Made by a program: the position numbers and the translations under genes
NCBI RefSeq assembly: GCF_000020725.1
Contig: NC_011146.1
Span: 558,001-622,000 of the forward strand
Length of the DNA: 64,000 bases
From: Citrifermentans bemidjiense Bem
GTDB taxonomy: Bacteria; Desulfobacterota; Desulfuromonadia; Geobacterales; Geobacteraceae
Reading direction: 5' to 3'
Shown: piece by piece, positions 1 to 7,273 of the stretch
Numbering within the stretch: the first letter of the stretch is position 1
How the letters are laid out: each line of letters opens with the position of its first letter
The notes under the pieces: model-generated
The model's database searches: none
The model's input: the letters and a program-made list of their open reading frames with translations, nothing else
Told to the model about the DNA's origin: nothing

Positions 1-1
1 T

Positions 2-1156
2 TTGGGCGCCGGCGTGGGCACCCTCATCTTCCAGCTCTGCACCAAGCGCGAGGTCCCCATCTTCTTAGGCTCCTCCTTCGCCTTCATAGCGCCCATCGTC
101 TACAGCGTCCAGACCTGGGGGATGCCGGCGACCTTGGGCGGGCTCTTCGCCGCGGGATGGCTCTACCTCGCGCTCTCCCTGGTGATCTACCTGCGCGGCG
201 CGGATTTCATCCACCGCATCATGCCTCCCGTGGTGGTGGGCCCCATCATCATGGTCATCGGCCTGGGACTTGCCGGCGTCGCGGTCAACATGGCGATGGG
301 CAAAACCGGAGACGGCAAGGGTGTGCTGGTCGATTACGAAACCGCCATCCTGGTGGCGGCGGTCTCGCTTGCCACGACCGTCGCGGTGGCCGTGCGCGCC
401 AAGGGGATCTTCCGGCTCTTGCCGGTACTCTCCGGCGTCGCCGTCGGCTACGTCCTCTCCATCTTCCTGGGGCTGGTCGATTTCACCAAGATCGCCGCCG
501 CCCCCTGGATCGAGGTGCCGACCTTCGTGACCCCGCAGTTCAACTGGGCGGCTGTCCTGTTCATGATCCCGGTGGCGCTTGCCCCGGCCATCGAGCATGT
601 CGGCGACGTCGTCGCCATCGGGGCTGTGACCGGCAAGGATTACACCGTGAAGCCGGGCCTGCACCGCACCATGCTGGGGGACGGGCTCGCCGTCTGCACG
701 GCCGCGCTGATCGGCGGCCCACCCGTCACCACCTATGCCGAGGTGACCGGGGCGGTGATGATCACCCGTTGCTACAACCCGGTCATCATGACCTGGGCCG
801 CAGGCTTCGCCATCGTCATGGCCTTCTTCGGCAAGTTCAACGCCATCCTGCAGTCGATACCGGTGCCGGTCATGGGGGGGATCATGATGCTCCTCTTCGG
901 CTCCATCGCATCGGTCGGTCTCAACACCCTGATCCACGCCCAGGTCGACATGCACCGCCCGCGCAACCTGGTCATCGTCTCGCTGGTTCTGGTCTTCGGC
1001 ATCGGCGGCCTCAGCCTCAACGTTGCCGGGCAGCACCTGCACGGCGTCTCGCTCTGCGGCATCGCGGCAATCCTGCTCAACCTCGTCCTGCCCAAAGGCG
1101 AGGCACCACCGATGGGAGTTGAGACGGACGATGCGGAGCCGGAGACGGTCCCCTGA
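2..1156 (+). CDS. uraA: Uracil permease, NCS2 family (5' end outside window)
   Basis: This is an inner-membrane nucleobase:proton symporter that probably imports uracil. The reading frame is already open at the window edge, so the N-terminus is missing; about 384 residues remain of a family that usually runs to 400-450. A GSSFAFIAP motif near the start, the PAIEHVGD segment and the PPVTTYAEVTG segment match the substrate-binding regions of UraA-type carriers, including glutamates in the two half-helices that bind uracil. Many hydrophobic stretches fit a 14-helix fold. A perfect 12-bp hairpin follows the stop. Xanthine or another base is a less likely substrate. Confidence 0.88.
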   Translation: MGAGVGTLIFQLCTKREVPIFLGSSFAFIAPIVYSVQTWGMPATLGGLFAAGWLYLALSLVIYLRGADFIHRIMPPVVVGPIIMVIGLGLAGVAVNMAMGKTGDGKGVLVDYETAILVAAVSLATTVAVAVRAKGIFRLLPVLSGVAVGYVLSIFLGLVDFTKIAAAPWIEVPTFVTPQFNWAAVLFMIPVALAPAIEHVGDVVAIGAVTGKDYTVKPGLHRTMLGDGLAVCTAALIGGPPVTTYAEVTGAVMITRCYNPVIMTWAAGFAIVMAFFGKFNAILQSIPVPVMGGIMMLLFGSIASVGLNTLIHAQVDMHRPRNLVIVSLVLVFGIGGLSLNVAGQHLHGVSLCGIAAILLNLVLPKGEAPPMGVETDDAEPETVP

Positions 1157-1168
1157 TTTCATTCATCC

Positions 1169-1205
1169 TGGCGCGCCGGCCTCTGCCGCCGGCGCGCCAG
1201 CTTTT
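1169..1205 (+). terminator. Rho-independent terminator after uraA
   Basis: A perfect 12-bp GC-only stem (1169-1180 with 1188-1199) with a 7-nt loop is followed by CTTTTCCCC. The T tract is short, but the stem is very strong and lies 12 bp after the stop codon. Confidence 0.75.
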
Positions 1206-1370
1206 CCCCTGTACCGCCCCTTCCCCGTCGCCTCCCCAACCCGTGTAGCGTGCCCCTTAGGTACCCCTATATTCCGATCTCCCCCATCTCTCCTGGGTTA
1301 CGCTCCATCGCCTTCATTCTGTAACCATCCTTTACTGACAGCAGTGAAATCCTCTCTCACAGCACCACCT

Positions 1371-1385
1371 ATTGGCATTGCCAAT
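1371..1385. promoter_or_regulatory. Perfect palindrome overlapping the bfr -35 box
   Basis: ATTGGCA-T-TGCCAAT is a perfect 7-1-7 inverted repeat covering the putative -35 hexamer of the bacterioferritin promoter. It does not match the classical Fur 19-mer. A repressor binding here would block the promoter, so an iron- or redox-responsive operator is a reasonable inference. The regulator cannot be named from sequence. Confidence 0.5.
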
Positions 1386-1405
1386 CAGTTCTCGCTCGAT
1401 ATACT
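1378..1405 (+). promoter_or_regulatory. Putative sigma-70 promoter of bfr
   Basis: TTGCCA (1378-1383), a 16-bp spacer and TATACT (1400-1405). The promoter lies about 115 bp before the bacterioferritin start. The rest of the 1206-1520 gap shows no convincing gene. Confidence 0.55.
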
Positions 1406-1520
1406 CATATTCGCTTTAAATTAACGAGTGCTAATGTTTACCGAGGGAGCGTAACGCCAAGGGTGTCGGAACGTCGAGCGGTCCGGCGGCTGTCAACTCG
1501 CAGATAAAAGGAGGTCTTCC

Positions 1521-1988
1521 ATGAAGGGGAATGAAAGGGTGATTGAACAGTTGAACGTGCGCCTGGCCGAAGAACTGACTGCGACCAACCAGTACATGGT
1601 TCACGCGGAGATGTGCGAGAACTGGGGCTACAAGCGGCTGCACGCGAAGATCAGGGAGAGGGCGATCGTGGAGATGAAGCATGCCGAGAAACTGATCGAG
1701 CGGATACTCTTCCTGGAGGGGAGACCCATCGTCAGCAGGCTGGATCCGATCCATATCGGAGGCGAGATCCCCAAGATGCACCAGTTCGACCACGCCCTCG
1801 AGGAGACCGCCATAAAGGGGTACAACGAGAGCATCAGGCTTGCGGTGGAGCTGGGCGACAACGGGACGCGCGAGTTGCTGCAGTCGATCCTGGACCAGGA
1901 AGAGGAGCACATCGACGATATCGAGGCTCAGCTGGACCAGATCGTCCAGATGGGCGTGCAGAACTACCTGGTCGACCAGGTGGGGTGA
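1521..1988 (+). CDS. bfr: Bacterioferritin
   Basis: This cytoplasmic iron-storage protein forms a 24-subunit shell that oxidises Fe(II) and stores ferric mineral. The 155-residue length is typical. All di-iron ferroxidase ligands are visible (E18, E51, H54, E94, E127, H130), and M52 is the usual haem-bridging methionine, so this is a haem-containing bacterioferritin and not a plain ferritin. AAAGGAGG lies just upstream of the ATG. It is monocistronic: a promoter with an overlapping palindrome lies upstream and a strong bidirectional hairpin follows. In an iron-respiring organism it would buffer iron and oxidative stress. Confidence 0.95.
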   Translation: MKGNERVIEQLNVRLAEELTATNQYMVHAEMCENWGYKRLHAKIRERAIVEMKHAEKLIERILFLEGRPIVSRLDPIHIGGEIPKMHQFDHALEETAIKGYNESIRLAVELGDNGTRELLQSILDQEEEHIDDIEAQLDQIVQMGVQNYLVDQVG

Positions 1989-2018
1989 AGACGCACCTCC
2001 TTACCATCTCGGTCGTGA

Positions 2019-2055
2019 AAAGGGCTCCGGAGTCAAACCCCGGAGCCCTTTCTTT
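2019..2055. terminator. Bidirectional terminator between bfr and the PAS gene
   Basis: A perfect 12-bp stem (AAAGGGCTCCGG with CCGGAGCCCTTT) and a 9-nt loop are followed by TTTCTTTG. It serves convergent genes. Confidence 0.85.
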
Positions 2056-2085
2056 GTTGATGGCTCAAAACGTGTTGTACCGGCC

Positions 2086-2529
2086 TCAGCTCTGGCCCAA
2101 TTCCTTTTCCAGCTCCGCAACCCTCGCCCGCAGCGACTTTTCCTTTTGCCACTTGGCAGTTACGTCCCGCATCACCGCTGCGGTCCCGGCAACCCGGCCG
2201 TCTGCGTCCCTGATGATGGTCATGGAGAATTCCGACGAAATGCGGGTACCGTCCTTGCGCAGGGCGGGGGCCGCGAGGAGATCGGTCTGATAGTGGGTGT
2301 AGCCGGTCTCCATCACCCTGAAGTACCCTTCCCAGTGGCGGGCGCGCTGGTTCTCCGGGATGAAGATGTCCAGCGAGCGGCCGATCGCCTCCTCCGCAGT
2401 GAACCCCAGCATCCGCTCGGCTCCCTTGTTCCAGAGCCTGATTACCCCCTGCCGGTCGGAGAAGATGATGGCGTCGTTGCACTCTTGCACCAGTTGCCGG
2501 TGCAGTTCATCGTCCTGTAATTCATTCAT
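2086..2529 (-). CDS. Single PAS-domain sensory protein
   Basis: A 147-residue soluble protein consisting almost entirely of one PAS domain (about residues 10-120, including IFSDRQGVIRLWNKGAERM and a C-terminal PAC-like segment) with a short charged helix at the end. No kinase, GGDEF or DNA-binding output is attached, so it probably acts by binding a ligand or a partner protein. The start chosen is the ATG at 2529 because GGAGGTG sits 5 bases before it; a longer reading to 2574 lacks such a site. An FNR-like inverted repeat lies about 55 bp upstream. The cellular role is unknown. Confidence 0.75.
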   Translation of the reverse strand: MNELQDDELHRQLVQECNDAIIFSDRQGVIRLWNKGAERMLGFTAEEAIGRSLDIFIPENQRARHWEGYFRVMETGYTHYQTDLLAAPALRKDGTRISSEFSMTIIRDADGRVAGTAAVMRDVTAKWQKEKSLRARVAELEKELGQS

Positions 2530-2583
2530 GGAACACCTCCGCGTGCTTTTATAAGAGCATATCATCACTTGCACTGACAGGCC

Positions 2584-2597
2584 TTGATTCAGGTCAA
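2584..2597. promoter_or_regulatory. FNR/CRP-family-like site
   Basis: TTGAT-TCAG-GTCAA matches the FNR consensus TTGAT-N4-ATCAA at nine of ten positions. It lies between the divergent PAS and chemoreceptor genes, nearer the PAS gene. The regulator is inferred only. Confidence 0.4.
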
Positions 2598-2736
2598 ATA
2601 GCGGAAAATTGCAGCGTCTGTATGAAAAAAGGAAAGAGACAGTTGAGGCAAGGCAATCGTGGCGGTTATGCCTGAATCAAATCTGTCGGGAAGGAGTTTG
2701 CGTTGCTTAAAATAAAATAATTGTAAGCCCAGCCTC

Positions 2737-2763
2737 TAAAGTAGAAAGGCAGGTTGCCGATAC
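2737..2763 (+). promoter_or_regulatory. Sigma-28 (FliA) promoter of the chemoreceptor gene
   Basis: TAAAGTAG (2737-2744), exactly 11 bases, then GCCGATAC (2756-2763). The flagellar sigma-28 consensus is TAAAGTTT-N11-GCCGATAA. The match and its position 46 bp before a chemoreceptor start tie this gene to the motility regulon. Confidence 0.88.
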
Positions 2764-2808
2764 TCCTACCAAAGAGGCGTTGGCAAAGGATTATCCGGGG
2801 GAGGCCTG

Positions 2809-4890
2809 ATGTTCAAGAACAAACTGATGCACAAAATACTGTCGATAATAGGGATCAACCTCTTTATCGGCATCACCATTGTCGGTTGCCTCGCCATTTG
2901 GCTGCAGTACCGATCAAGCATGGAGTTGCAGGCCAAAAACAGCCGTAACATGGAAGCCGTCATCGCCGAGGAGGTCGCGGCCTTCATGATGAAGGATGAT
3001 TCCAAGTCGGTGGCGAACCTGGCCAAGGTGGCCAAGGAGAAACGGTTCGGCTTCGATGTCCAGGTCTATAACAAGGAAGGGAAGGATACTGTCTCGGAGA
3101 AGGTGGACCGGCAGGTGGCCGACAGTCTCGCCTCCGGCAAGCGGATGGAGATCAGGCAGGTTCTGGACGGGATACACACGCTCCGCTCGGCGGTCCCGCT
3201 TTTGAACGAGGAACGCTGCAAGCAGTGCCACGACGGCTCTGACAAGTACTTAGGCGCGCTGCTCCTCACGTCTTCCATGGAGGAGGGGTACCAGAGCGCG
3301 ATCAGGATGATAGCGATCCTGCTCGTCGCCGGCATCGTGTTCTTCCTGGCCATGATGCTTTGCATGTACCTCTTCTTCAAGAAGACCGTGGTGCGCGACC
3401 TGCTCTTTTTCTCAGAGAAGCTCAAAGACATAGCAGAAGGGGAAGGGGATCTCACCAAGGAGATTCCGGTCCGCTCCAGTGACGAGATCGGGGATCTGGC
3501 GCGGCACATCAACCACCTGGTGCGAAAACTCAGGGAGACGGTCACGGTGCTGTACGAATTGGCCGAGAACATCTCCATCTCCCTTTGCCATGTCTCCAAC
3601 CGGGCGCAGAAAACGGTGGGCTACTCGGCCGAGCAGAAGGACCGTTCCGAGACGGTGGCGGTGGCTACCGAGGAGATGGCTGCCACCCTAAACCTGGTCG
3701 CCGGCAACACGCACCAGGCTGCGGGCTTCTCGGCTGAGGTGGATGAGGCCGCCAACCGGGGGATGTCGGTTGTGGACGACGCCTGTCGGAGTATCGTCTC
3801 GGTGCGGGAGAACGTGGCGCAGACCCTGGATACGGTGGGAAAACTGGAATCCTCGTCGGCGCAGATAGGCGACATCATCAACCTGATCGAGGACATCGCG
3901 GACCAGACCAAACTGCTCGCCCTCAACGCCGCCATCGAAGCGGCCCGGGCCGGGGAACATGGACGCGGCTTTGCTGTCGTCGCCGACGAGGTGAAGATGC
4001 TCTCGGAAAAGACGGCGACCTCCACCAAGGAGATCGCCAAGATCATCACCAACATCCAGCTGGAAAGCCGCGAGGCGGCGAGATCCATCTCGCAGGAACA
4101 GGAACGGGTGGAAGACGGCGTCGCCAAGTCGACGGCTGCCAGGGAGTGCCTGGAGAAAATCCTCGGTCTGGCAGGCGAGACGGCGCAGCTGATAAACCAG
4201 ATCGCCTCGGCCACAGAAGAACAAAGCGCCACCACCAACGAGATTGCCGACAAGATCCACAACGTCTCCGAGTCAGCCTCGAAGGTGCATGCGGACATGA
4301 CTCAGAGCGAAAAGGCGTTCATGGAGCTGACCGGGGTGGCGGAGCAGATCTTCTCCACGGTAGGCAAGTTCAGCGTCGGCAACCGTCACGACGAGATGAA
4401 AGGTGCGGTCTGCGAGTTGCGGGACCGGTTCCTGGCCGCCATAGATGCGGGGGTTGCTGCGGGAAGGATAACCATGGCCGACCTGAGCGACAGGAACTAC
4501 CGCCCCATCCCGAACACATCGCCGCAAAAGTACAACACCGCCTTCGACAGTTTCTTCGACCAATTCATCTCGCCGCTCCAGGAGGAGACCCTGTCCAAAA
4601 ACGGCGACATATTCTTCGCCATATGCGTTGACGACCGCGGCTACACCGCGAGCCACAACCTGCGCTATTCCAAGCCCCTCACCGGCGACCCCGATCTGGA
4701 CCGGGTGAACAACCGCACCAAGAGGATCTTCGACGACAAGACCGGGTTGAAGGCGGCCCAAAACGTCGAGCCGTTCCTGCTGCAGACCTACATGAGGGAC
4801 ACCGGCGAGGTCATGAACGACATCTCCACGCCGATAAGCATCAACAACCGCCACTGGGGCGCCGTGCGCCTCGGCTACCGGGCGGAGTAG
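2809..4890 (+). CDS. Methyl-accepting chemotaxis protein with periplasmic c-type haem motif
   Basis: A 693-residue chemoreceptor. Transmembrane helices lie at about 9-33 and 165-190 and enclose a periplasmic sensor domain. That domain contains C137-K-Q-C140-H141, a canonical CxxCH covalent haem site, which makes it a likely redox or gas sensor of the haem-PAS type known from Geobacter. HAMP spans about 190-245. The signalling hairpin tip (about 359-400, [21 protein letters not shown]) is canonical and would contact CheA/CheW. An extra C-terminal domain of about 165 residues (525-693) follows, Cache- or PAS-like in appearance, including a [15 protein letters not shown] segment. The start follows GGGGGAGG. 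Expression is probably from the sigma-28 promoter. Confidence 0.93.
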   Translation: MFKNKLMHKILSIIGINLFIGITIVGCLAIWLQYRSSMELQAKNSRNMEAVIAEEVAAFMMKDDSKSVANLAKVAKEKRFGFDVQVYNKEGKDTVSEKVDRQVADSLASGKRMEIRQVLDGIHTLRSAVPLLNEERCKQCHDGSDKYLGALLLTSSMEEGYQSAIRMIAILLVAGIVFFLAMMLCMYLFFKKTVVRDLLFFSEKLKDIAEGEGDLTKEIPVRSSDEIGDLARHINHLVRKLRETVTVLYELAENISISLCHVSNRAQKTVGYSAEQKDRSETVAVATEEMAATLNLVAGNTHQAAGFSAEVDEAANRGMSVVDDACRSIVSVRENVAQTLDTVGKLESSSAQIGDIINLIEDIADQTKLLALNAAIEAARAGEHGRGFAVVADEVKMLSEKTATSTKEIAKIITNIQLESREAARSISQEQERVEDGVAKSTAARECLEKILGLAGETAQLINQIASATEEQSATTNEIADKIHNVSESASKVHADMTQSEKAFMELTGVAEQIFSTVGKFSVGNRHDEMKGAVCELRDRFLAAIDAGVAAGRITMADLSDRNYRPIPNTSPQKYNTAFDSFFDQFISPLQEETLSKNGDIFFAICVDDRGYTASHNLRYSKPLTGDPDLDRVNNRTKRIFDDKTGLKAAQNVEPFLLQTYMRDTGEVMNDISTPISINNRHWGAVRLGYRAE

Positions 4891-4928
4891 CGTTGCCCTG
4901 CGGATAGAGCAAAACCGAAAATAAAACA

Positions 4929-4960
4929 GGCCGTACCTTCTTTGGGTGCGGCCTTTTTTT
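4929..4960 (+). terminator. Terminator after the chemoreceptor gene
   Basis: GGCCGTACC and GGTGCGGCC pair over 9 bp with one G-U, and are followed by seven T. Confidence 0.85.
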
Positions 4961-5293
4961 ATCGCCAGAGGGGGCGCCGGCGGCGCTTCATGGCCCTTTG
5001 GCAGCGTTTCTGTTCTATTTTGGAGTGGATCGGGCGCGCATTTATTGCGATACGGCGTTTGCTCTTTCCGGTAAGGGTAACTCTCGCAGCATCGCCGCTG
5101 AGGCCGGTACTGGACCTGACAACAGCGGCTTGTACTACGGTGGAAAAGAACACTCTTTGGCCGTAGTTTCAAGGGAGTAAATGCTATCTGCCGGAGTGAT
5201 ACCTCGAAGGGCGAACTGTTTGGTATCACATAAAAAATGCGCATGACTGGAAGTGAACGGCATCGCCGTAATACACGAAACATTTTTTTATTC

Positions 5294-5345
5294 TTGACTG
5301 CAACGGCGCGTTCAGATTAGATTGCATACTGTATACATCGTATAC
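5294..5345 (+). promoter_or_regulatory. Upstream promoter with tandem GTATAC operator
   Basis: TTGACT (5294-5299), an 18-bp spacer and TAGATT (5318-5323) form a moderate promoter. GTATAC-ATC-GTATAC (5331-5345), two self-palindromic hexamers 9 bp apart, sits where transcription would start, a typical repressor position. The binding protein is unknown; a GntR- or IclR-type repressor is possible. Confidence 0.4.
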
Positions 5346-5430
5346 GGGTTATGGTAAGACAGCATTAACCAGCTTCAGTCGCAGTCAAAGCTGGTAGTGG
5401 GGGCTGGATAAAGCCTTGGGTTATTACCGC

Positions 5431-5459
5431 TTGACTCTCTTTGTTCTCTTCAGTAGAAT
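5431..5459 (+). promoter_or_regulatory. Proximal sigma-70 promoter of the CoA-transferase gene
   Basis: TTGACT (5431-5436), a 17-bp spacer and TAGAAT (5454-5459), which would give a 5' leader of about 138 nt before the start codon. Confidence 0.6.
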
Positions 5460-5603
5460 CCGGTTCTAATTTTCCCCAGACACATGCCTGCGCGTCACAG
5501 GATCAGTCAGTCGGCCGGTCGGGCGTCGGTGCCAAACTCTTATAAATTATCAGCTTAGCGGCTGATCGTAGTCGTAGACACCAAAACAGAACAGGAGGAA
5601 GTT

Positions 5604-7199
5604 ATGTCCCAGTACGGCACACTGCAAGACCGGGTAAAATGCAAACAACTATTGAACAAGGTCATGGCTCCCGAGCAGACTATTGAGTTCTTCAAGAACG
5701 GGATGAACCTTGGCTGGTCCGGTTTTACTCCGGCTGGTTACCCGAAAGTGGTGCCTATCGCCCTGGCTGACCATGTTGAGAAGAACAACCTGCAGGGCAA
5801 ACTGAGATTCAACCTCTTTATCGGCGCTTCCGTCGGCGCCGAGACCGAAGACCGTTGGGCGACTCTGGACATGATCGACCGCCGCTGGCCGTACCAGACC
5901 GGCAAGAACATCGCAGCAGGCATCAACGCCGGCCGCATCCGCATGGGCGACAAGCACCTCTCCCTGTTCGCGCAGGACCTGGGCTACGGCTTCTACACCA
6001 AGGACTCCGAAAGCGGCAAGCTCGACCTCGCCATCATCGAAGTCTCCGCCATCAAAGAAGACGGCTCCCTGGTTCCGACCTCTTCCTGCGGCGTCATCCC
6101 CGAAATCCTCATGATCTGCGACAAGATCATCGTCGAGGTGAACACCGGACAGCCCTCCTTCGAAGGGATCCACGACCTCTTGACCCCGCTCACCCCGCCG
6201 AACCGCCAGATCCTCGGCATCACCCATGCCGGCGAGAGGATCGGTTCGACCTCGATCCCCTGCGACCCGAGCAAGATCGTCGCCGTGGTCGAGTCCAAGC
6301 TGCGCGACCAGGGGCGTGCCTTTGCCGAGCAGGACGACACCTCCGAGGCGATCGCAAACCACATCATCGACTTCTTCACCCACGAGGTGAAAGCCGGCCG
6401 TCTGCCGAAGAACCTCCTCCCGATCCAGTCGGGCGTAGGCTCCATCGCCAACGCCGTTATCGGCGGCCTCGCCAAGGGCCCCTTCTCCAACCTGACCGTC
6501 TACACCGAGGTGCTCCAGGACACCATGCTCGACCTGTTCGATTCCGGCAAGCTCGACGCGGCCTCCTCCTGCTCGCTCTCCCTCTCGGCGACCCCGGGCT
6601 TCCCGCGCTTCTTCGAGAACATGGACAAGTACTTCGACAAGATCACCCTGCGTCCGCTCTCCATCTCCAACGCTCCTGAGCCGATCCGCAGGCTTGGGTG
6701 CATCGCGATGAACACCCCGGTCGAGATCGACATCTACGCACACGCCAACTCCACCCTGGTCGGCGGTACCCGCATGATCAACGGCCTGGGCGGCTCGGGC
6801 GACTTCCTCAGGAACGGCTTCCTGAAGATGATGCACACCCCGTCCTCCCGTCCGAGCAAGACCGACCCCAACGGCATCTCCTGCGTGGTGCCGCACTGCT
6901 CGCACATCGACCACACCGAGCACGACCTCGACTGCGTCATCACCGAGCAGGGCCTGGCCGACCTGCGCGGCATGGCTCCGAAAGAGCGCGCCCGCCGCAT
7001 CATCGAGAAGTGCGCGCACCCGGACTACAAGCCGCAGCTCACCGAGTACCTCAACATCGCCGAGAAAGAGTGCCTGGCGAAGAAGGTCGGCCACGAGCCG
7101 CAGCTTTGGGACCGCGCCTTCAAGATGCACCTCAACCTCGAGAAGAACGGCACCATGAAGCTCAAGAACTGGGACGTCAAGATCGACCTCTGCGAGTAA
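5604..7199 (+). CDS. Acetyl-CoA hydrolase/transferase family, probable succinyl:acetate CoA-transferase
   Basis: A cytoplasmic class I CoA-transferase of 531 residues. In Geobacter-type acetate oxidisers this family moves CoA from succinyl-CoA to acetate, activating acetate and completing the TCA cycle in place of succinyl-CoA synthetase. The segment YTEVLQD has E302 where related enzymes carry the catalytic glutamate that forms the CoA thioester. Glycine-rich SGVGSIANAV and the late VITEQGLADLRG motif are typical. The start follows AGGAGGAAG. The gene is monocistronic with a long leader and two candidate promoters, and ends in a terminator shared with the convergent kinase gene. Simple acetyl-CoA hydrolase activity cannot be excluded. 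Confidence 0.87.
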   Translation: MSQYGTLQDRVKCKQLLNKVMAPEQTIEFFKNGMNLGWSGFTPAGYPKVVPIALADHVEKNNLQGKLRFNLFIGASVGAETEDRWATLDMIDRRWPYQTGKNIAAGINAGRIRMGDKHLSLFAQDLGYGFYTKDSESGKLDLAIIEVSAIKEDGSLVPTSSCGVIPEILMICDKIIVEVNTGQPSFEGIHDLLTPLTPPNRQILGITHAGERIGSTSIPCDPSKIVAVVESKLRDQGRAFAEQDDTSEAIANHIIDFFTHEVKAGRLPKNLLPIQSGVGSIANAVIGGLAKGPFSNLTVYTEVLQDTMLDLFDSGKLDAASSCSLSLSATPGFPRFFENMDKYFDKITLRPLSISNAPEPIRRLGCIAMNTPVEIDIYAHANSTLVGGTRMINGLGGSGDFLRNGFLKMMHTPSSRPSKTDPNGISCVVPHCSHIDHTEHDLDCVITEQGLADLRGMAPKERARRIIEKCAHPDYKPQLTEYLNIAEKECLAKKVGHEPQLWDRAFKMHLNLEKNGTMKLKNWDVKIDLCE

Positions 7200-7221
7200 T
7201 CGCTCCCACCTTGACTGCAGT

Positions 7222-7258
7222 AAAAAAAGCCCCGCCGGGAATCCGGCGGGGCTTTTTT
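7222..7258. terminator. Bidirectional terminator
   Basis: A strong GC stem (GCCCCGCCGG with CCGGCGGGGC) flanked by A7 on the left and T6 on the right ends both the CoA-transferase gene and the convergent kinase gene. Confidence 0.9.
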
Positions 7259-7273
7259 GTCTCCGTGTCAGGG

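Larger units (their letters stand above)
4961..5603. other. Long non-coding interval upstream of the CoA-transferase gene
   Basis: About 640 bp with no ORF that has a ribosome-binding site. It holds an inverted repeat GTGATACC-N18-GGTATCAC (5196-5229), two candidate promoters and a tandem GTATAC motif, annotated separately. A short hairpin, ATCAGC with GCTGAT, lies about 40 bp before the downstream start. No known riboswitch consensus was recognised. Confidence 0.5.

Noticed and set aside
65-1162. Long antisense ORFs opposite uraA and many other genes
   Set aside because: They are frame shadows of high-GC genes, rich in R, H, D and G, with no ribosome-binding sites.
4942-5180. Small ORFs of 60 and 74 codons after the chemoreceptor terminator
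   Set aside because: No ribosome-binding site, and their starts lie inside or just after the terminator; composition looks non-coding.
4891-5603. Cyclic di-GMP (GEMM) riboswitch upstream of the CoA-transferase gene
   Set aside because: The conserved GEMM blocks could not be found in order; only simple inverted repeats and promoters are visible.
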